Assembly: GCF_000208865.1 (NCBI RefSeq) | Contig: NC_018396.1 | Location: forward strand, 1,698,630-1,762,629 | Source of the DNA: Neospora caninum Liverpool | Lineage: Eukaryota > Apicomplexa > Conoidasida > Eucoccidiorida > Sarcocystidae | DNA: 64,000 nt | Reading direction: 5' to 3' | Shown here: in pieces, positions 34,626 through 50,200 of the stretch | Position numbering within the stretch: position 1 is the stretch's first letter | How the letters are laid out: each line of letters begins with the position of its first letter | Notes under the pieces: generated by a model | Seen by the model: only the letters and a program-made list of their open reading frames with translations | Database searches by the model: none | Told to the model about the DNA's origin: nothing | Program-made: the position numbers and the translations under genes

Positions 34626-36685
34626 AAACCCAAACGGGAAGCAAACAGGCTTTTATCAGCCATCTCTAGATCACGATTAGGGTTGGCATACTCCTTGAGA
34701 AAGTCCTCGTGTGAGTTGTTTGACGTAGTGGCGTCGCACTTACAAACCTCATTTACCGCTTTCTTCCTTCTGTTACGCTGCGCATGTTTTCCTCTGTTCG
34801 TATTGATCCGTAGCGCGTAAACAGCGTTATGGCTGCAGGACATGAAGTCGACTGTGCCATGTTTTCGTCGTCTTGCCACTTTGTCAAAAATCACTGTTGC
34901 GGCTATGCAATGCGAAAGTACGGCAGAGAATCTGGTTGATGTTTTCAGGGTGGTTCCTCAGTCTCTGCTGCTCCCATGAAATTGTTCGACGGGTCTGGCA
35001 GACACCGAAGTTGCGTAGTCCCCCTCCACTTGTGGTAATCCATACAAATCAGTAAAGCAGGCAAGGGTTCCAGCAACGGCAGGCGTATGATTAGGCCAGT
35101 ACCTGGTCTTACACAATGCATTTTCGTGCGTGCTGCACTGTGACTTGAAGTCTGTATTGTCGTTTTCCTTATGGCGCGCCTCAACATTTGTCAAGAAACC
35201 CTCATTGTCCTCACCACACTGGCTTGCCTCGAGCAGCCTCCCTTATCCAACAGACAGTAAGCAATATTTGCTCTTCCTTCCGTCCTGCTGTTATGTTGTT
35301 CGCATGCAAAAAAGTGTGAACCTTCAAAGCGGTGACCAGTGGACGGCTCTGTCTGTACGAACTCGTAGTCATGGCAACATTTTTTTTTCTCGATGGGACC
35401 GTCGTGGCTGCGATAGCACGAAACTCATTCTACCGTACAACGCATCGATCCAGAGGAGCTGTGAGACTGTTCAGGACTTCACTCAGGTCTCCAACAGACA
35501 ATGTTAAACGGAAATGTGCAACAGTATAGAATGTCCGTGTAGCGCAACATCCATCCCTATGCTCACACTAATCCTGGTTTACATCCTAAGTAACCATGGG
35601 AATAAAACAGAGGGCAGCCCACAGATCGACTGTTCACGCGGTTGTATAACTTGCCATTTAGGTTTGAAAGAGCTTTGGTGTGTCGCCTTTTCGCATGCTA
35701 GCACAATTGAACATCCATAGTGCAGCTTCCTGTAGCTGATGATATCAGACTTCCTGGAGCAGTATTGAACAAGAGGCCTGCTCAATTTCAGAGGTCCATA
35801 GTGCTTCTCTGCAGATGCAGATAGCAGGAATCCCGACAAAAATATCGGGGAGAATATCGAAATCCCCTCCCACAGGTAGCCGTGGCAACGTTGTTAACCT
35901 TGGAGACGCCAATTAGCCAACAATCATTCAAATGCTTGCTCGATGCCGTAGTTCCTGTTTTCTGCTCACAACTGCTTTCACTGCGATCTAACGGATAATT
36001 GCTTATCTCTGCCGACATGGAGTGAGACTGAGCACGAGTCGCCCATCATGCTAACTCGAGCGCCGCAGGCCCGTTGCCGGCTGGTTCATTGGCTAATACA
36101 CCAGTGATATGGCGCTTGGTTAGTTTGTTCCTAGTTATCTAGTTGAGTTCTATACAACGACACCACGATTGCTGCGACTCTGCGAAGCTGCAGAGCGTAT
36201 ACCTACTGAGAAGTACGAACGGAGCCATGTGAGCTGTCCACCGGCAGTGGTCCCTCAAGGAGAAACCAGTGGCACCTTCGGTAGAAGTTGCTTGAACGCG
36301 GTGGGAACAGCACAAATGACACAAACGCGTGAACCGGCGTTTGTGATGCTCATTCGATACCCTGTCAGCGTACCATACAACCACTACTTGGGTTCCCGCC
36401 TTGTCTACTACAGCACGGACGGTTCGAGGAAGACAACATTTTTATATAGAACTAACCTTTCCTAAAACTGCTGCTGGAAATACAGACCGCTGCGTGGCAT
36501 CGTTGGCAAAAACGAACCGAACCCTTCACGGCCCGAGAACTGGGCTACCACTCGAAACCTCGTGGGGGCCGGACAGATCGCACCCGATGGGAAGCAGCAC
36601 GAAAACTGCATGGGTGGCAGGGTGCTTACGACGTAGATAGATCTGAAACATCCTGATAAGATTTGGCCTCTTTCGTATGAACACT
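34626..36685. other. 2.1 kb gap between convergent genes
   Basis: Lies between the stop of the plus-strand CCCH gene and the stop of the minus-strand cysteine-cluster gene, so it contains both 3' UTRs. I see no domain or credible start in its short open frames. Confidence 0.45.
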
Positions 36686-38383
36686 TCATTTCTTGGCCGG
36701 GACAAAGCTGATGAGGGACCCATAGTTATTCGCAAACGCAGCAAACTCTCCTACTTCCATCGTCGGAACGTCAAATTTCACGACGGTGGCCGGAACGACG
36801 GCCATCAGTTCCACATCTTCCTTTGGTAGACGGGTGTCGGCTTCCAGGACACGCATCTGCAAAAAGCACCCCAAACACAAAATCTAACTAGGAAGTACGC
36901 GTTATTGATGGGCTCACCCTTGCTATCTTGTACAGACTCGATTAGTGGCTTTCCACACGCGTTGTAGTAAAACGCATCAACTGACCAACAGTTACGTAGC
37001 ACTCTCTACCTTTGACGTGTGCTTTGCCTAACCGATTCCTGGTCCTCAAGAACGCTGTTGCGACATATTCGTGGATAAAAGCTCGTCTCATGTCTGCACA
37101 CGTGATTTGACCACAGTAACAACAGTGCATCGTCGCGGGAAATACCTGCTGCGGGATCCAGGATCCCTTTGCACAACAAGCAGGCACTTTATAGTTTTGT
37201 GTCTCACTTTTTTATGCGAAAGCACAACCACTTTGACTTTCGGAGGCGGCTGAAGCGTCGCCGCCGGAAGAAGAACAAGCGTGCCATCCGCGGCGTCCAT
37301 CTGCTTCAAGAACGTAGCCCACCCGTCGTAGTACTTTTTTCGATCGGCGACGAAGCTGCTCTGTAAGTCTTGCTGTGGAGGGAAACAGTCGAAAGGGGCA
37401 CAGGCTCTGGCATCAAGCTCGGTCACGCCAGCGTCTGAGCAGCAACAACCGCTCCACCGTCTTGATTCTGCATCATCAACAGATTCATGCTTCAGGAAAA
37501 CGGCCGCCTACGGAAAAGAAAGCCCAATGCTAGTCATCCGCCCGATCCTGAACCGCCCGAGGAAACCGGTCTCGACGGTATGCCTCAAGCGCTGTTGCAG
37601 AGTACAGAGTACCCAGACAGGACGTACCTCAAAGCCACTGCCAATGTGTTCAACACCATCCTTCTTTTCGAACTTGAACGCGCCAACCTCCTTCGTCGGC
37701 TCGATATATGCCAACACACCTGGACCGGATAACGGTGTCTTGCTCCACTTCATGTACATGGTGCCGCCATTTTCAGTGCTATACACAAGGTAGACCCCCA
37801 TACCGAGTGGAGTTGCTGGCTCTTCAGGCTCAGGCAGAGGACCAGTACAAGCCTCTGCAGGTGGTGGGGGTGCCCCAGCAGCAGACCCGGTGAACATTTT
37901 CGGCTGGCTTTTGGCTGCATGCTTCTTGGGCTGGGCCTTTGCCCTCTTCTTAGCCGCAACCCTGGTACGGACCGGCAACACGTCTGCTGCCCCCGTCACC
38001 TCTGTTGCCTCTGAAGGTGGCGCCGTTTCGCCTTCCTCCTCCTCCTCTCCAGCTTCTTCACCAAAGTGTTCTTCTTCGATATCTTTGAGAACTTCATCCG
38101 CAGCTGTAGACTCCGGTACTAGCTCGTCCTCGTCGATGTGCTTCCCCGGAAGCACAGGCCGGCAGCAGCAGCATAGACAGGGCATGTTGTAGTAGCATCC
38201 CGGGCAAGGGGGACCACACGTGCAGCACTGCGGGCAGCAGCCGCACTTTCCACAGCAGTCGTAGCAACTTGAGCAGCAACTGCACACATCCCCTAAAAAG
38301 GGGAAAAGAAACAGCGTTGTCCCTGCTGGGGCAGGGCGGTATCCCGGTGACCGGTCGTTGCAAGGCTTCTCGCCCTGATCCAT
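36686..38383 (-). CDS. Cysteine-cluster protein, probable lipid-anchored membrane/cytoskeletal protein
   Basis: Exons seen: one from about 38383 (or 38292) to 37628, then 37507-37208, 37093-37010, 36980-36918 and a last exon starting at 36856 or 36840 and ending at 36686. The first has a striking run of Cys-Cys pairs (DVCSCCSSCYDCCGKCGCC, then LCCCCRP), an acidic segment, a Lys/Ala-rich linker, then a folded part (GVYLVYSTENGG, LAYIEPTKEVGAFKF). Later exons give KKYYDGWATFLKQMDAADG and VELMAVVPATVVKFDVP. Dense cysteines near the N-terminus suggest S-palmitoylation, as in inner-membrane-complex proteins; this is inference. The start is unresolved: either ATG 38383 read through, or an upstream exon (ATG 38604) spliced to a strong acceptor at 38293. 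The 37208 donor (phase 0) does not match the 37093 acceptor (phase 1), so that part of the model is incomplete. Confidence 0.68.
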
Positions 38384-38604
38384 TGCCCACAGGGAGTGAG
38401 AGAAAAGGGTTGAGTACAAAAGAAAAACAGTCACTTCTCAACTGAAAATGGTACCGAGGTCGAAGAGGCGAAACCGATTCACGAGTACTCGAGCTGCAGG
38501 AGGTCAAATCGCTGCACTAGCCGTACCAGCGTTTCCGCACCTGTCACACTCACATTCGTCGACTCTTCGAGAAGCTCTATAAAAAGCGATGGAGGTAATT
38601 CCAT

Positions 38605-41477
38605 GCAGGAAAAAGCGGGCAATTAAACACACAAATAAAATTATGTCCGTCCAATATTTCCTGTGGTGTCAACGTTGCACCGGAAGGGAGCTCCAACATG
38701 TCGCAATGCTGCGCCAGCGTAGCTCTCGGCCTGTCGGGCTGTGCAGTCACCCGCTAGTGGGTCTGTGCAAGTGCCAAGCTGCAGCGTGTGCCGAACTTAA
38801 CTCTGGTCCGCTCGTCGCGAATTCATAGGCTGCGACGCCCCACACCACTAGCATGGGTTTGCGAGCACACCACATGTCTTCAAACTGACGCGTTAGCGTG
38901 CTCCAACTTATACTAGCACTGCCGGGCTGGTCTCCGGCTTTGAAAACACACCTGCTTCGTGAGGCGGCCAGTTCACTGTTTTTGCCAAATTTCGCGGTGT
39001 TTTCTTCGGGTAGCCCGGAGGCACGGCCACTGGCGACACGCGGTAGTCTCACAGCAAGGGTGGCAGCAATCCTTGTCACCCTTGCTGTCGAGCCTCAGGT
39101 AGAGTTTCTGTATTTTGCTGTTCTCACGTAAAAAAGAACTTTGGTAGGATAGGCTTTTTCGTACACAGGTGAGTTGCTGAACTTGGCGGTATGTGGCCAC
39201 GAGTATGGAGGGCGGGTGAACGCTTCCGGACAACGTAGGTAGTGTTGGGAGCCGCGAGCCGTTTATTTTTAAAGAAACCAGTTCAACAAATTGCTGACTG
39301 CCACAATTCCTCGGCCTTAGTTTGAAAGATGATGACCTTATCAACCTTGGGTCTTCAGTCCCTTGAAACTACGTAGCCCTTCGAGATCTGACGGCGGCAG
39401 CAATGCCCGACAGAGAGACTGTCGGAGAGAGGCTGTCGCCGTCGTCATCTCCGAGAAACGTCCCTGGTTCCTCTTACCCAAAAGTCCAGCATTTTTCCGA
39501 GTAGCACTTCATCACCTGCTTTTCCTCTGTCTTTGCAGCGAAACTGCCAGCGGCGTCAACAGCTCTGCTTGTCGGGACGAACACAAATAGGTTGTAGCGG
39601 CTGCATTCTTGCAGTGCGGGTGGTTGCATCGTCTTCCCTCGTGAGCTGTAGAAGCTGTATTCTTCCTATATGGTATTCAGCTGCCATATTCTTTCAAAGC
39701 TCATGTTAGCTGCTGTGATCTTCGAGTGTGGGCTGTTATGGCTGCTGCCAGACGATTGTTGAGCCTGAATGGCCGAAGCCGTCGTCGGCTCACCGGAAAT
39801 TACCCGCAAGATTCTCCAGCTTACTTGACTCTGTCGTGCGTACGATACGTGCGGTGGACACTGTCCATATTTGGAACTCACTCCTGGACAGACGATGTGT
39901 GCCTGTTCCTTCATCGTTAGCAGAGGGCCACGCGTTCAATCAGTCTTTGTTTATCCAGCGAAAGGCCACGGCAGAAAAAGGGTACCTGTGGTAGTGCGGT
40001 GCAGAGACCAGTGATCCTCCTGTGAGCGGCTGTCTCGTCAGATTTTAGTTTGCTTAAGTGGAAACTGCTACATTAATTTTGAATTCACCATTGTCGCGCT
40101 GTCAAGTTTGTGACAGACAGGAATCCGTAGTCAGGTTCACGAAGACCCGCACCATGAACAATCGTTTTCGCACTATCCACATTCCGCAGAATTCGCAAGT
40201 ACTCATCTAGCATGCTCACCCAATCGATGCTTTCGTAATCTCATAAAATGGTAGCATCCTTAGGATGTAACCAACGCGTGGATAAACAACGGAGAGCGCA
40301 GCCCTAAGGACAAGGATAGCCATACATCTGCTCGTTCCCGTTTCGGAGGAAACGGAAACCCTGGAACAGAAGCTCATTGATTCCGTCTAACTCTACTTTG
40401 ACTGTTTAAAACCTAGAGTGGTACAGTTCCGTATCACACGTTTTAATAGTTGAACCGAATCTTCCCGTCACAAGGGCGCAAATAGAACACCGTGCGAACT
40501 TCCAAGAGCCAGCAAAAATGCTATATCTCACAAGGAAACAGGAATGTTTATGTTTCTCCACTGCACTGGCCGTGGGAGAGACAGAGAGGCCTTGTTCAAT
40601 TGTATCCGCACACACTTGACAATCATACGGGTGTTGGAAGGAATAACCCATTTATTCTCTGTGAGCCAATCACCTCACCAGTGAATTGAGATCCTCAGGA
40701 GCCCACCCACGGCTGGCGGCGTTTGGCCAACTGAGTTAACTGGTCCACTGCAGTCGTGTGGTGAGGAAAACCGAGGTAACAACAGCCTCAGTCGCAACTC
40801 TAGGGTACTTGGAACTCCGCACACCAGAGTCACGCATCACCTGATGGTGTTGTTCAACCTGAGGAGCACGCAAGTTTCCTTATGCCCTACATGCGGGTGG
40901 GGCTGTTGCCATTAGAGAGTGAGGGAGCATACAGCGTCGCTAAGTGTAGCTTTCAGTAGAGTTTGATCGTTTACGGTAACGGTGCTTGCCGTTCTGTGTG
41001 CACGCAGTAGTGAGACTGGCCCACGCGTGTGCTGCCAGTTGATTGCCGGGTGTGCGGTCCTCTGTGGCCACGCATTTCCGGCAGAATGTGTGCGCGTCAG
41101 AGGACGGACCAGGGGTTCACACCCCATGAACGGGAAATATGAACTCTGCCCCAAAAGCAGCACCGTGAAACATGTCTCTGTTAAGCGGTGTGTGCATTTC
41201 GACGATCTATAGAGAAGTCTGCTTGATCTTTGGCCTCTCTGCCACAGTTCCAGGCGCGCTGTTTTTCACGTCCCGTCTACGCTGTTCTGCTTCTGGGTGA
41301 ATGCCCACCGCACGGTGTCTGACTAGTTGCACGCACGGCGTACAGCGCATCCGTGGAAACTTTGCGACAGGATCCCTGTCATCCTCGCTCTCTCAAATCC
41401 CTCAAATTCCTTTTTTTCTGCAGATTTTTGACACCCGAAGCCCCGAATCTTTTCGCGTTTTTTTCGATACTCTCAAA
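38605..41477. other. 2.9 kb gap upstream of TPI
   Basis: The flanking genes are divergent. The right end must hold the TPI promoter and 5' leader; an open frame reading into TPI from 41301 looks like leader sequence, not an extension. An inverted repeat lies at 39052-39089. No gene called. Confidence 0.45.
39052..39089. repeat. 12-bp perfect inverted repeat, 14-base loop
   Basis: ACAGCAAGGGTG at 39052-39063 and its exact reverse complement at 39078-39089. It lies in non-coding DNA between divergent genes. Its function is unknown. Confidence 0.85.
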
Positions 41478-43883
<2,406 letters not shown>

Positions 43884-46800
43884 ATCTCCCACAATTTCTT
43901 TCCCTGACGCGTACCAGATGGGAAGACTGGCAAGACAAATTGCCTTCTCCAGGCACGTTGCACCTGGAAAGTCTTAGGCAGGGAATCGCCGGTGCGCGAA
44001 GGCCACCTTGGGTTGATTCCAGAGAACCCGCGAGCAGATCACACTCTCCTGTGTGCAGCGTACCATCCAGAGCGTGTCATCTCTTGAAGAGAGACTTTCC
44101 GGAGAGCGTTATGTTTGTTTTCAACTCCTCTCTCACTTTTTACCCACATGCTTTCTCCCTAGAGCGGAAAATGAAGGAAAGGAACACAATTTGTTTTTTC
44201 TGGCACATGTCCAAAGGGGCGTTGCTTCCACTGCTTCGAATTGGCGCTCAAGGCCACGTGACAAGTTCACGTTTTTTCATGCCCTCGGATCTCGCAAGGC
44301 GCTGCGTCTAATTAACTCCACACCCCCTTCAAATTGTGTTTTTTAGTATCCGGAGTGTCAGTAGACAGTGACGCATGAGACACAGCACAAGTCCCTGCTG
44401 TTCGGTTGCTGTGCATAGACGGCGACACTCGACATTCTCCCTACGACATAGATGGGGCATAACCTGCTCCATGCTCCTTCCTCAGAGTGAAATATCTCGA
44501 AAGCAGCGCAAAACATAAGTCTTCGTACGAACAGAAGCGCATTTCTTGCTATGAACTTTTCTTGACACGCAGTCTGTCCTAATAATCGGTTGATCCGAAA
44601 ACTGACATAAAGTAGAGACGGGGCAACTAATGACGACACTGCTGACCCATTTTCAAGTCAATGTACCAGAAAGAGCTCTCGTCAGGTAGTGGAGTTGTTT
44701 CAAGAACATAACCCGTAACTGCACAAGAAAGTTGTCGAGTTCGCTTGACAAAAGCCGTCCGAGACGCGGAAAGGGTTCGGCGAGGCCGAAACGGGTCTAC
44801 ATGTTGAGCGCTGTTTGCTTGGCCACAGGAACGCACCAACAGATGTATCCGCACGGTGAAATGTGGCGATTTTGACTGTGCTTTAACAGAGGACTCGTGG
44901 GCGCTGAGAGCGAGATGCCTGCACCTGAGAGTCCAGGCGGCAGTCCGGTTTCCAAGAAATCGGGAAAAACGTTTCTCGCGAAGCTACGTTGCGGCAAGAA
45001 GAAGGACTAACCCGCAGGGAACCGGCTGACAATTTTTCTGATATAGAGCAGACAGGCGACCAAACGTCGGCCGTTCTTCGCCAGACAGCTCAGCATGCTG
45101 CATTACAGAAGCCACAATTTTTTAACTTTGGGGAACCTCGTTTTTTCTCTGATCTACTCTGTTTTGAGCGCCGACGATGAGGCGCTTTTGGAGCGGTCGA
45201 AGCGATGATCATTTTGCAGCGAGCGCTTTCAGTCTCGGCTTTCTTCTGGCGCTTCGCTCACAAATAGGCGGATACTTGTGTCTCCAGTGTTTGTCTGTGG
45301 CGTGCATATTAACTGTTTCCTCTTTTTCCCCGTTCCGAAGGAAAAATTGGATGAATATTGGGTTTCTTCTATTCATTCCCTTCAGGTCTGCCGCCCGTTG
45401 TCATACAGCTGCGGTCGTCCTGTGCTTGGCTCGCAGTGCCGCTACGCAAGAGACTTCTCCACATAAGCCTACCGGAAGGACACATCCTCCGAACAATTCA
45501 CTCCCAGGCGTAGGCGGGGGTTGAACTGTGTAAATATGATTGTGTTATGGTTCTAGCGCACGCCATTGAAATTACGAAGTCATGGTTTTGGGCTGGGGGG
45601 GACACCACTATACTTAATGCACTTAAAAAACATGATGGTCTGAAAAGCACAGTGGAACTTGGATCCGGTAAACAGAGACATTCAAGATCTAAAACAGTAG
45701 TCCAGCTCGTAGGGAGTCTAGCTTCAGTTGTTATCTGATTGGTATTGCATGCCCCGAGTACGTAAAGAAAAAGAAAGGTTAACCGCTCTCACTCTCCGAT
45801 CCATCCGCTCTCTTTCCGTGAAGTGCCTTGGATCTCTGTAGCAAATAGCCACAGCGAGAGGGCCTTGCCTTTTTCGGTTAATACGAACGGCACACTGGAT
45901 GTGTAGACCAGAGGAGGTGAGGACGGAAAAGGACTCAACACGTATAGGATCCCGTGACACCAAACGTAGCCTCTGGGATTTTCCGCGATAACCTCCAGCG
46001 CATGTGGATAGGGACAAAAAGCTACACCAGAGGGCACGCTACAAGAGGGGCGGAACGAAGGAGATGGAGCCGTCGCAGCACAGTGTGTCGTGCACGGATA
46101 GGTGCCAGGAAAACAACTTTTTGAGAAAAAACTGCCTGACGGCTCGCAGAGTCGAGAGGTGCGACATAAAAGAGCGGTATGACTGATTTGTTGCATCCAA
46201 CACAAAGAGGTTGCAGTTCAGTCTTCTGTTCAAATGAAACGATATTGTGAACAAGCGCGGAAACAACTGATATTTTTCGAATGCACATGCACGAAAATAT
46301 ACACTTTGTCCCTAAGCCGCATACCACTCGGAAGTCTACGCCTTTCTTCTCGGGCAAACACGTATTCGGCTGTTTGAATCGGTTGACTCGCAAATCGGTC
46401 GACAAGGAAAAAGGCTATAAACAAATGTCGCCACTCGAATCCACAGGTGGGGACAAGATAATGTGGTGTGTCCACATCGCCTCAGCGGCCAAGAGGAAGT
46501 TTGCGGAGAAATAGAAGCCATCCGTAGACAAAGGGGCATTTACAAAAAAGTGAGCACCGTGCGTCATGCAGGCATGCCCAGAGAGGCTCTCAGAGAACAC
46601 TGTATCACACAAGATCGTTTCCAAATAGATGAGGAAAAAGGCGAATCGGAACACGGCAACAGCTTCTGCCGTGTACACGAGCAACGTCAGGACTTGAAAA
46701 GTGCCGAGAAGCGCTACAAATACTTGAAGCCCTGTGCGTACTCTGAAAACGGAAAGCGACATTATTTCTCCTTCCGTCTGGAGGCGTTCACTCACAAGCG

Positions 46801-47214
46801 CTTGTTCTTCCCTTCGGTTCTCTCGCATTTCCTCCCCCTTTCGCGCTCTCCTCGCTGCTGCCGTTCCGCATCTTGCGGTGTCTCTGGCACGGGCAAGCGC
46901 TGGTGTTTCCGCCAGCAGGTCCGCCACAGAGCCTCTTCTTCATAGCAGCTGCAGGTGCGGGAACAGACGTGGGTACAGCCGACGTGTGCGCACGGAAAGC
47001 TCCGCATGCCGCGCCATCCGTAAAAAACTCCAAAGGGGCCCCGCGACAGCCTCCTTCCCGGTCGGGTCTAATCGACACACAGACAGCAGTGAAAGGAACG
47101 AGAAACAAGCGGCGTTTGGCAACTCCGGTTTCTTCTCTCTAGAGACCCGAAGAGCCCGGAACAGTTACACGTGCGACACGGAAACAAAGGGTAAACCACC
47201 TCTGGCTGCTTGCG
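43884..47214. other. 3.3 kb gap between convergent genes
   Basis: Lies between the ends of TPI (plus) and the SETD9-like gene (minus). It should include both 3' UTRs, but is long for that alone. A minus-strand open frame at 46415-46927 contains a hydrophobic stretch but begins with GTG; not called. GC content rises toward the right end. Confidence 0.4.
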
Positions 47215-50200
47215 CTATCCGCGCAGCAGAGAACTTTCTATCTCTGACTGTGTAGCGGAGAGCCCGGGGCAAAGAAGATGAAGGAAGAAGGGAACGCGAC
47301 CGGCCAAAGGAGCGTGGGCCGCGCTGCCTCCCAGCTGGCCTTCCTCCCGGGTAAGGACGAGCAAGAGCTCGAGAAGAACCGGTTCCACGTCCGCTGTCGC
47401 GCTCACCACGATGCAAGGAATGTTGTCTTGGTTGATATCGAAGAACCCATGACAGTGTCGAGCACAGTAATGGTTTCCAAAAATGGCCTTGACTTCCTCG
47501 ACGAGTTCGCTATTCAAGTAGTTGTTCGCCTGGAGCTGAAAACTGAAGGGGATGTCTAGAGACGCTAGCGTAAATGCCGGGCTCAGGTGACTCGCCGGCT
47601 CGATCCCTGAGAGGAACGAAAGAAGAAAAAGCAGCCAGGACGGGCAAACACATGTGCCTTCAAAGGCGGCAGTATCACACTCCCGGCTGAAGAACATTTG
47701 CCTAAACGTTCAGGTTTACACGCGTCGCGAAAGGGCGCGGCCAGGATAGACGAAAAAGGCGTTTCACGCGAGAAAAAGCACAGACGAGTGCACACGCACA
47801 AGCTTGAATCGGCGTGTCCGAGCCTCCTCTCTGCTGGAGCAGCCTCCCGGCTTGCTTCTTTCCGCTGATTTCAAAAACCGCAGATGCATCGCAACCACAG
47901 ACGCTGCAAGACGGACGATGTCTGTGAAGAGATAAATGCCCACGCGTCAGGAGATGCCAGAACCAGGCTCGAGACACCAGAGCTGAGGGGGAGCAGAGCT
48001 CGGCGCAACTAGGAAGTGTGCCGCTACCGTGCTGCTCCGTTTCTACCAAAGGGTCGCGTCGGCTAGGAAGAGACGCAAAACGACGGGACGATAGACGCGC
48101 TGTGAAACCGGAGTGAGTTCCCACCTCAAGGCAGAATTGTGGGAACCGGAAAACGAGGAAAGAAAACTACTGCTCACATGCTAGTCAGACGACACAGACA
48201 GACATCCTTCAACGGAGGTTCTTCCGTAGGTCACACGTGCACGCAGAAAGAAAAGTGTGAACGAGAACTATATCTCTGCACACGCGTACCGGGGTTCTCC
48301 TCTGGAGAGTAGATGAAGTCCGCCTCGGCCGCACACAGCGGCGCAAGAGCCGAAAAAGCTTTTTTCCGGCAGTCGTTGTAAGCCGAGAGGACGACGTCTC
48401 CCCGAAAACACAGGAGACGGAAACCGCCTCGCTCTCCATCTTCGCCGCATCCGCAGGGTAGCACGACGCTGCCTTTCGATCTTGTCTCTTTCCGAGTCGG
48501 TTCTGCCTCTTTCCTCTCCCAAATCTCTGCTTTGGATCCTTTTCCTCTCCTGGCTACACTCCTTTCCGGTCCCCGGTGGGCCCCCACGCCGTCCTTGTCT
48601 TGCACAGGAGGATCCGTTGACCGCTTCGGCCTCTCTGCCTCTGAGGAACCACATGTGTCGCCTTCGATTTCCCCCTTCTTCACTTTTCCCGCCTCGCCTC
48701 GCTCACCGTCTTTCTCCGCGCGGATGCCACCGGTCGCCGCAGAGAGATGCGGCGTAGGTCCGTGCTTCGCGCTTCCTTCGTTCTCCACGAGGCCTCTCAA
48801 ATCGACGTTCCAGCCGGCCTGGCACGCCTCGCTCTCGTGTCGGTCCCCTGCGTCATCCCGCCTTTCTGTTGCCTTGTTCTCTCCTCTTGCTTCGACTTGC
48901 TCTGCCGCATCACGTTCTTCCTCCGGCCGCTCACCGAGCTCTCTACCCCTCGTTCCCCTCCGCTTTCTGCGCTGCAGCCTCTCGCCATGTGTCGGCGGCC
49001 TTCTGTCGCCTCCTCCACTTCTTACCAACGGCCCTTCTCTCCCGCCTGTTCCCCCTTGTCTGCGTCGTTCAACCTGAAGTCCTTTCCTGCGCACGCTCTC
49101 CTCTGTCCCTCGCTCGTCCCGGCCTCCTTCGCTCCGGCGCGTCTCCGCTTCCGCGCCGAGCCGTTCCGCTGTTTCTACAGCGCGTGGCCGTCTCCGCCGC
49201 CCGCCTTCGGCCTCTCCGTCGCTCCCCGCGCCCTTCTTCCGCTTTCGCCGGCGTCGGGCGGCGTACTCGCGCAGTGTCTCGAGCCACAGGCTGCAGAGAC
49301 AGCCCGGCAAATCGCCCTGGAGGAACAGACCCCGGCCGACGCCGGGTTTAGCTTCGGGGACCACGGTCAGGAGGCGGCGGAGCGAAGGCGAGTCGTCAGT
49401 GCTCCACGCGATTTGCTGACCAGAGAGAAAGCATACAGGGAGAGCGGAGCCCATGGAGCGGGAGAGCGACACGAGCAGGGCCAGGAAGTCCCGAAGGAAA
49501 CGCGAGGGACGGACGGCACACTGCAGCTCGAGGGAAACGGAGGGGCGCTGAGAAAAAGACAGAGCACGGGAGCAGTGGAGAAGACAGGGAGGAAAAGAAA
49601 ACGCAAGAGCGCGCAGAAGGCGTGATTGAGTGCAAGGAAGAGCGGGGCGAGAAACGAGAGTTCGAGAAACGAGGATTCGAGGAAGAAAAACGCGTTCACG
49701 GAAGGAAAGAAAACGACACACACGTTTGCTTGTAGCATGCGGCCCAGATCTACCTATGCGCGCAAAAAGAGGAACAGAGCGACAAGAGAAAGACGTCTGG
49801 CGGTTGGCATTGTCTTCAGCGCGGCGAGCTGGCGACACGAGCGAAAGTGGGGTGTTTCGGGTGGACATACAGCCGCCTGCTCCTTCGCGACGGCGATGAG
49901 CTCGCGGGTCCATTCGACCCCACAGGGCGTCAGGCCTCGGCCTTCTCTGCACGCGCGCCGAGGATTCGAACGCTGCGATCGCGGCGCAGCTTTCGCGTTC
50001 TCTCCTAAACTCGGCCTTCGCCCCGCGCACAGTCCGCCGTTCTCACCGCGGGAGTCAACAGCCCTGCCTACGTCGTGCCTCTCCACAGTTCCGCTGTTCC
50101 GAGGCGACGGAGAGCTCGAGCTACGCAGACGAGAGGCACGGTTCGTCCCTCGCTTTGTCTCCCCTCTCCTTCCCTTTTCTTCTGGCCTTTCGGGTTTCCT

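Noticed and set aside
41301..41477. N-terminal extension of TPI (possible organelle targeting)
   Set aside because: The codons before ATG 41478 form a leader-like Ser/Phe-rich stretch, and 41478 has the consensus start context. The enzyme body starts normally there.
46415..46927. Minus-strand frame with a hydrophobic, membrane-like stretch
   Set aside because: It opens with GTG, has no clear splice support, and lies in the presumed 3' UTR of the SETD9-like gene.
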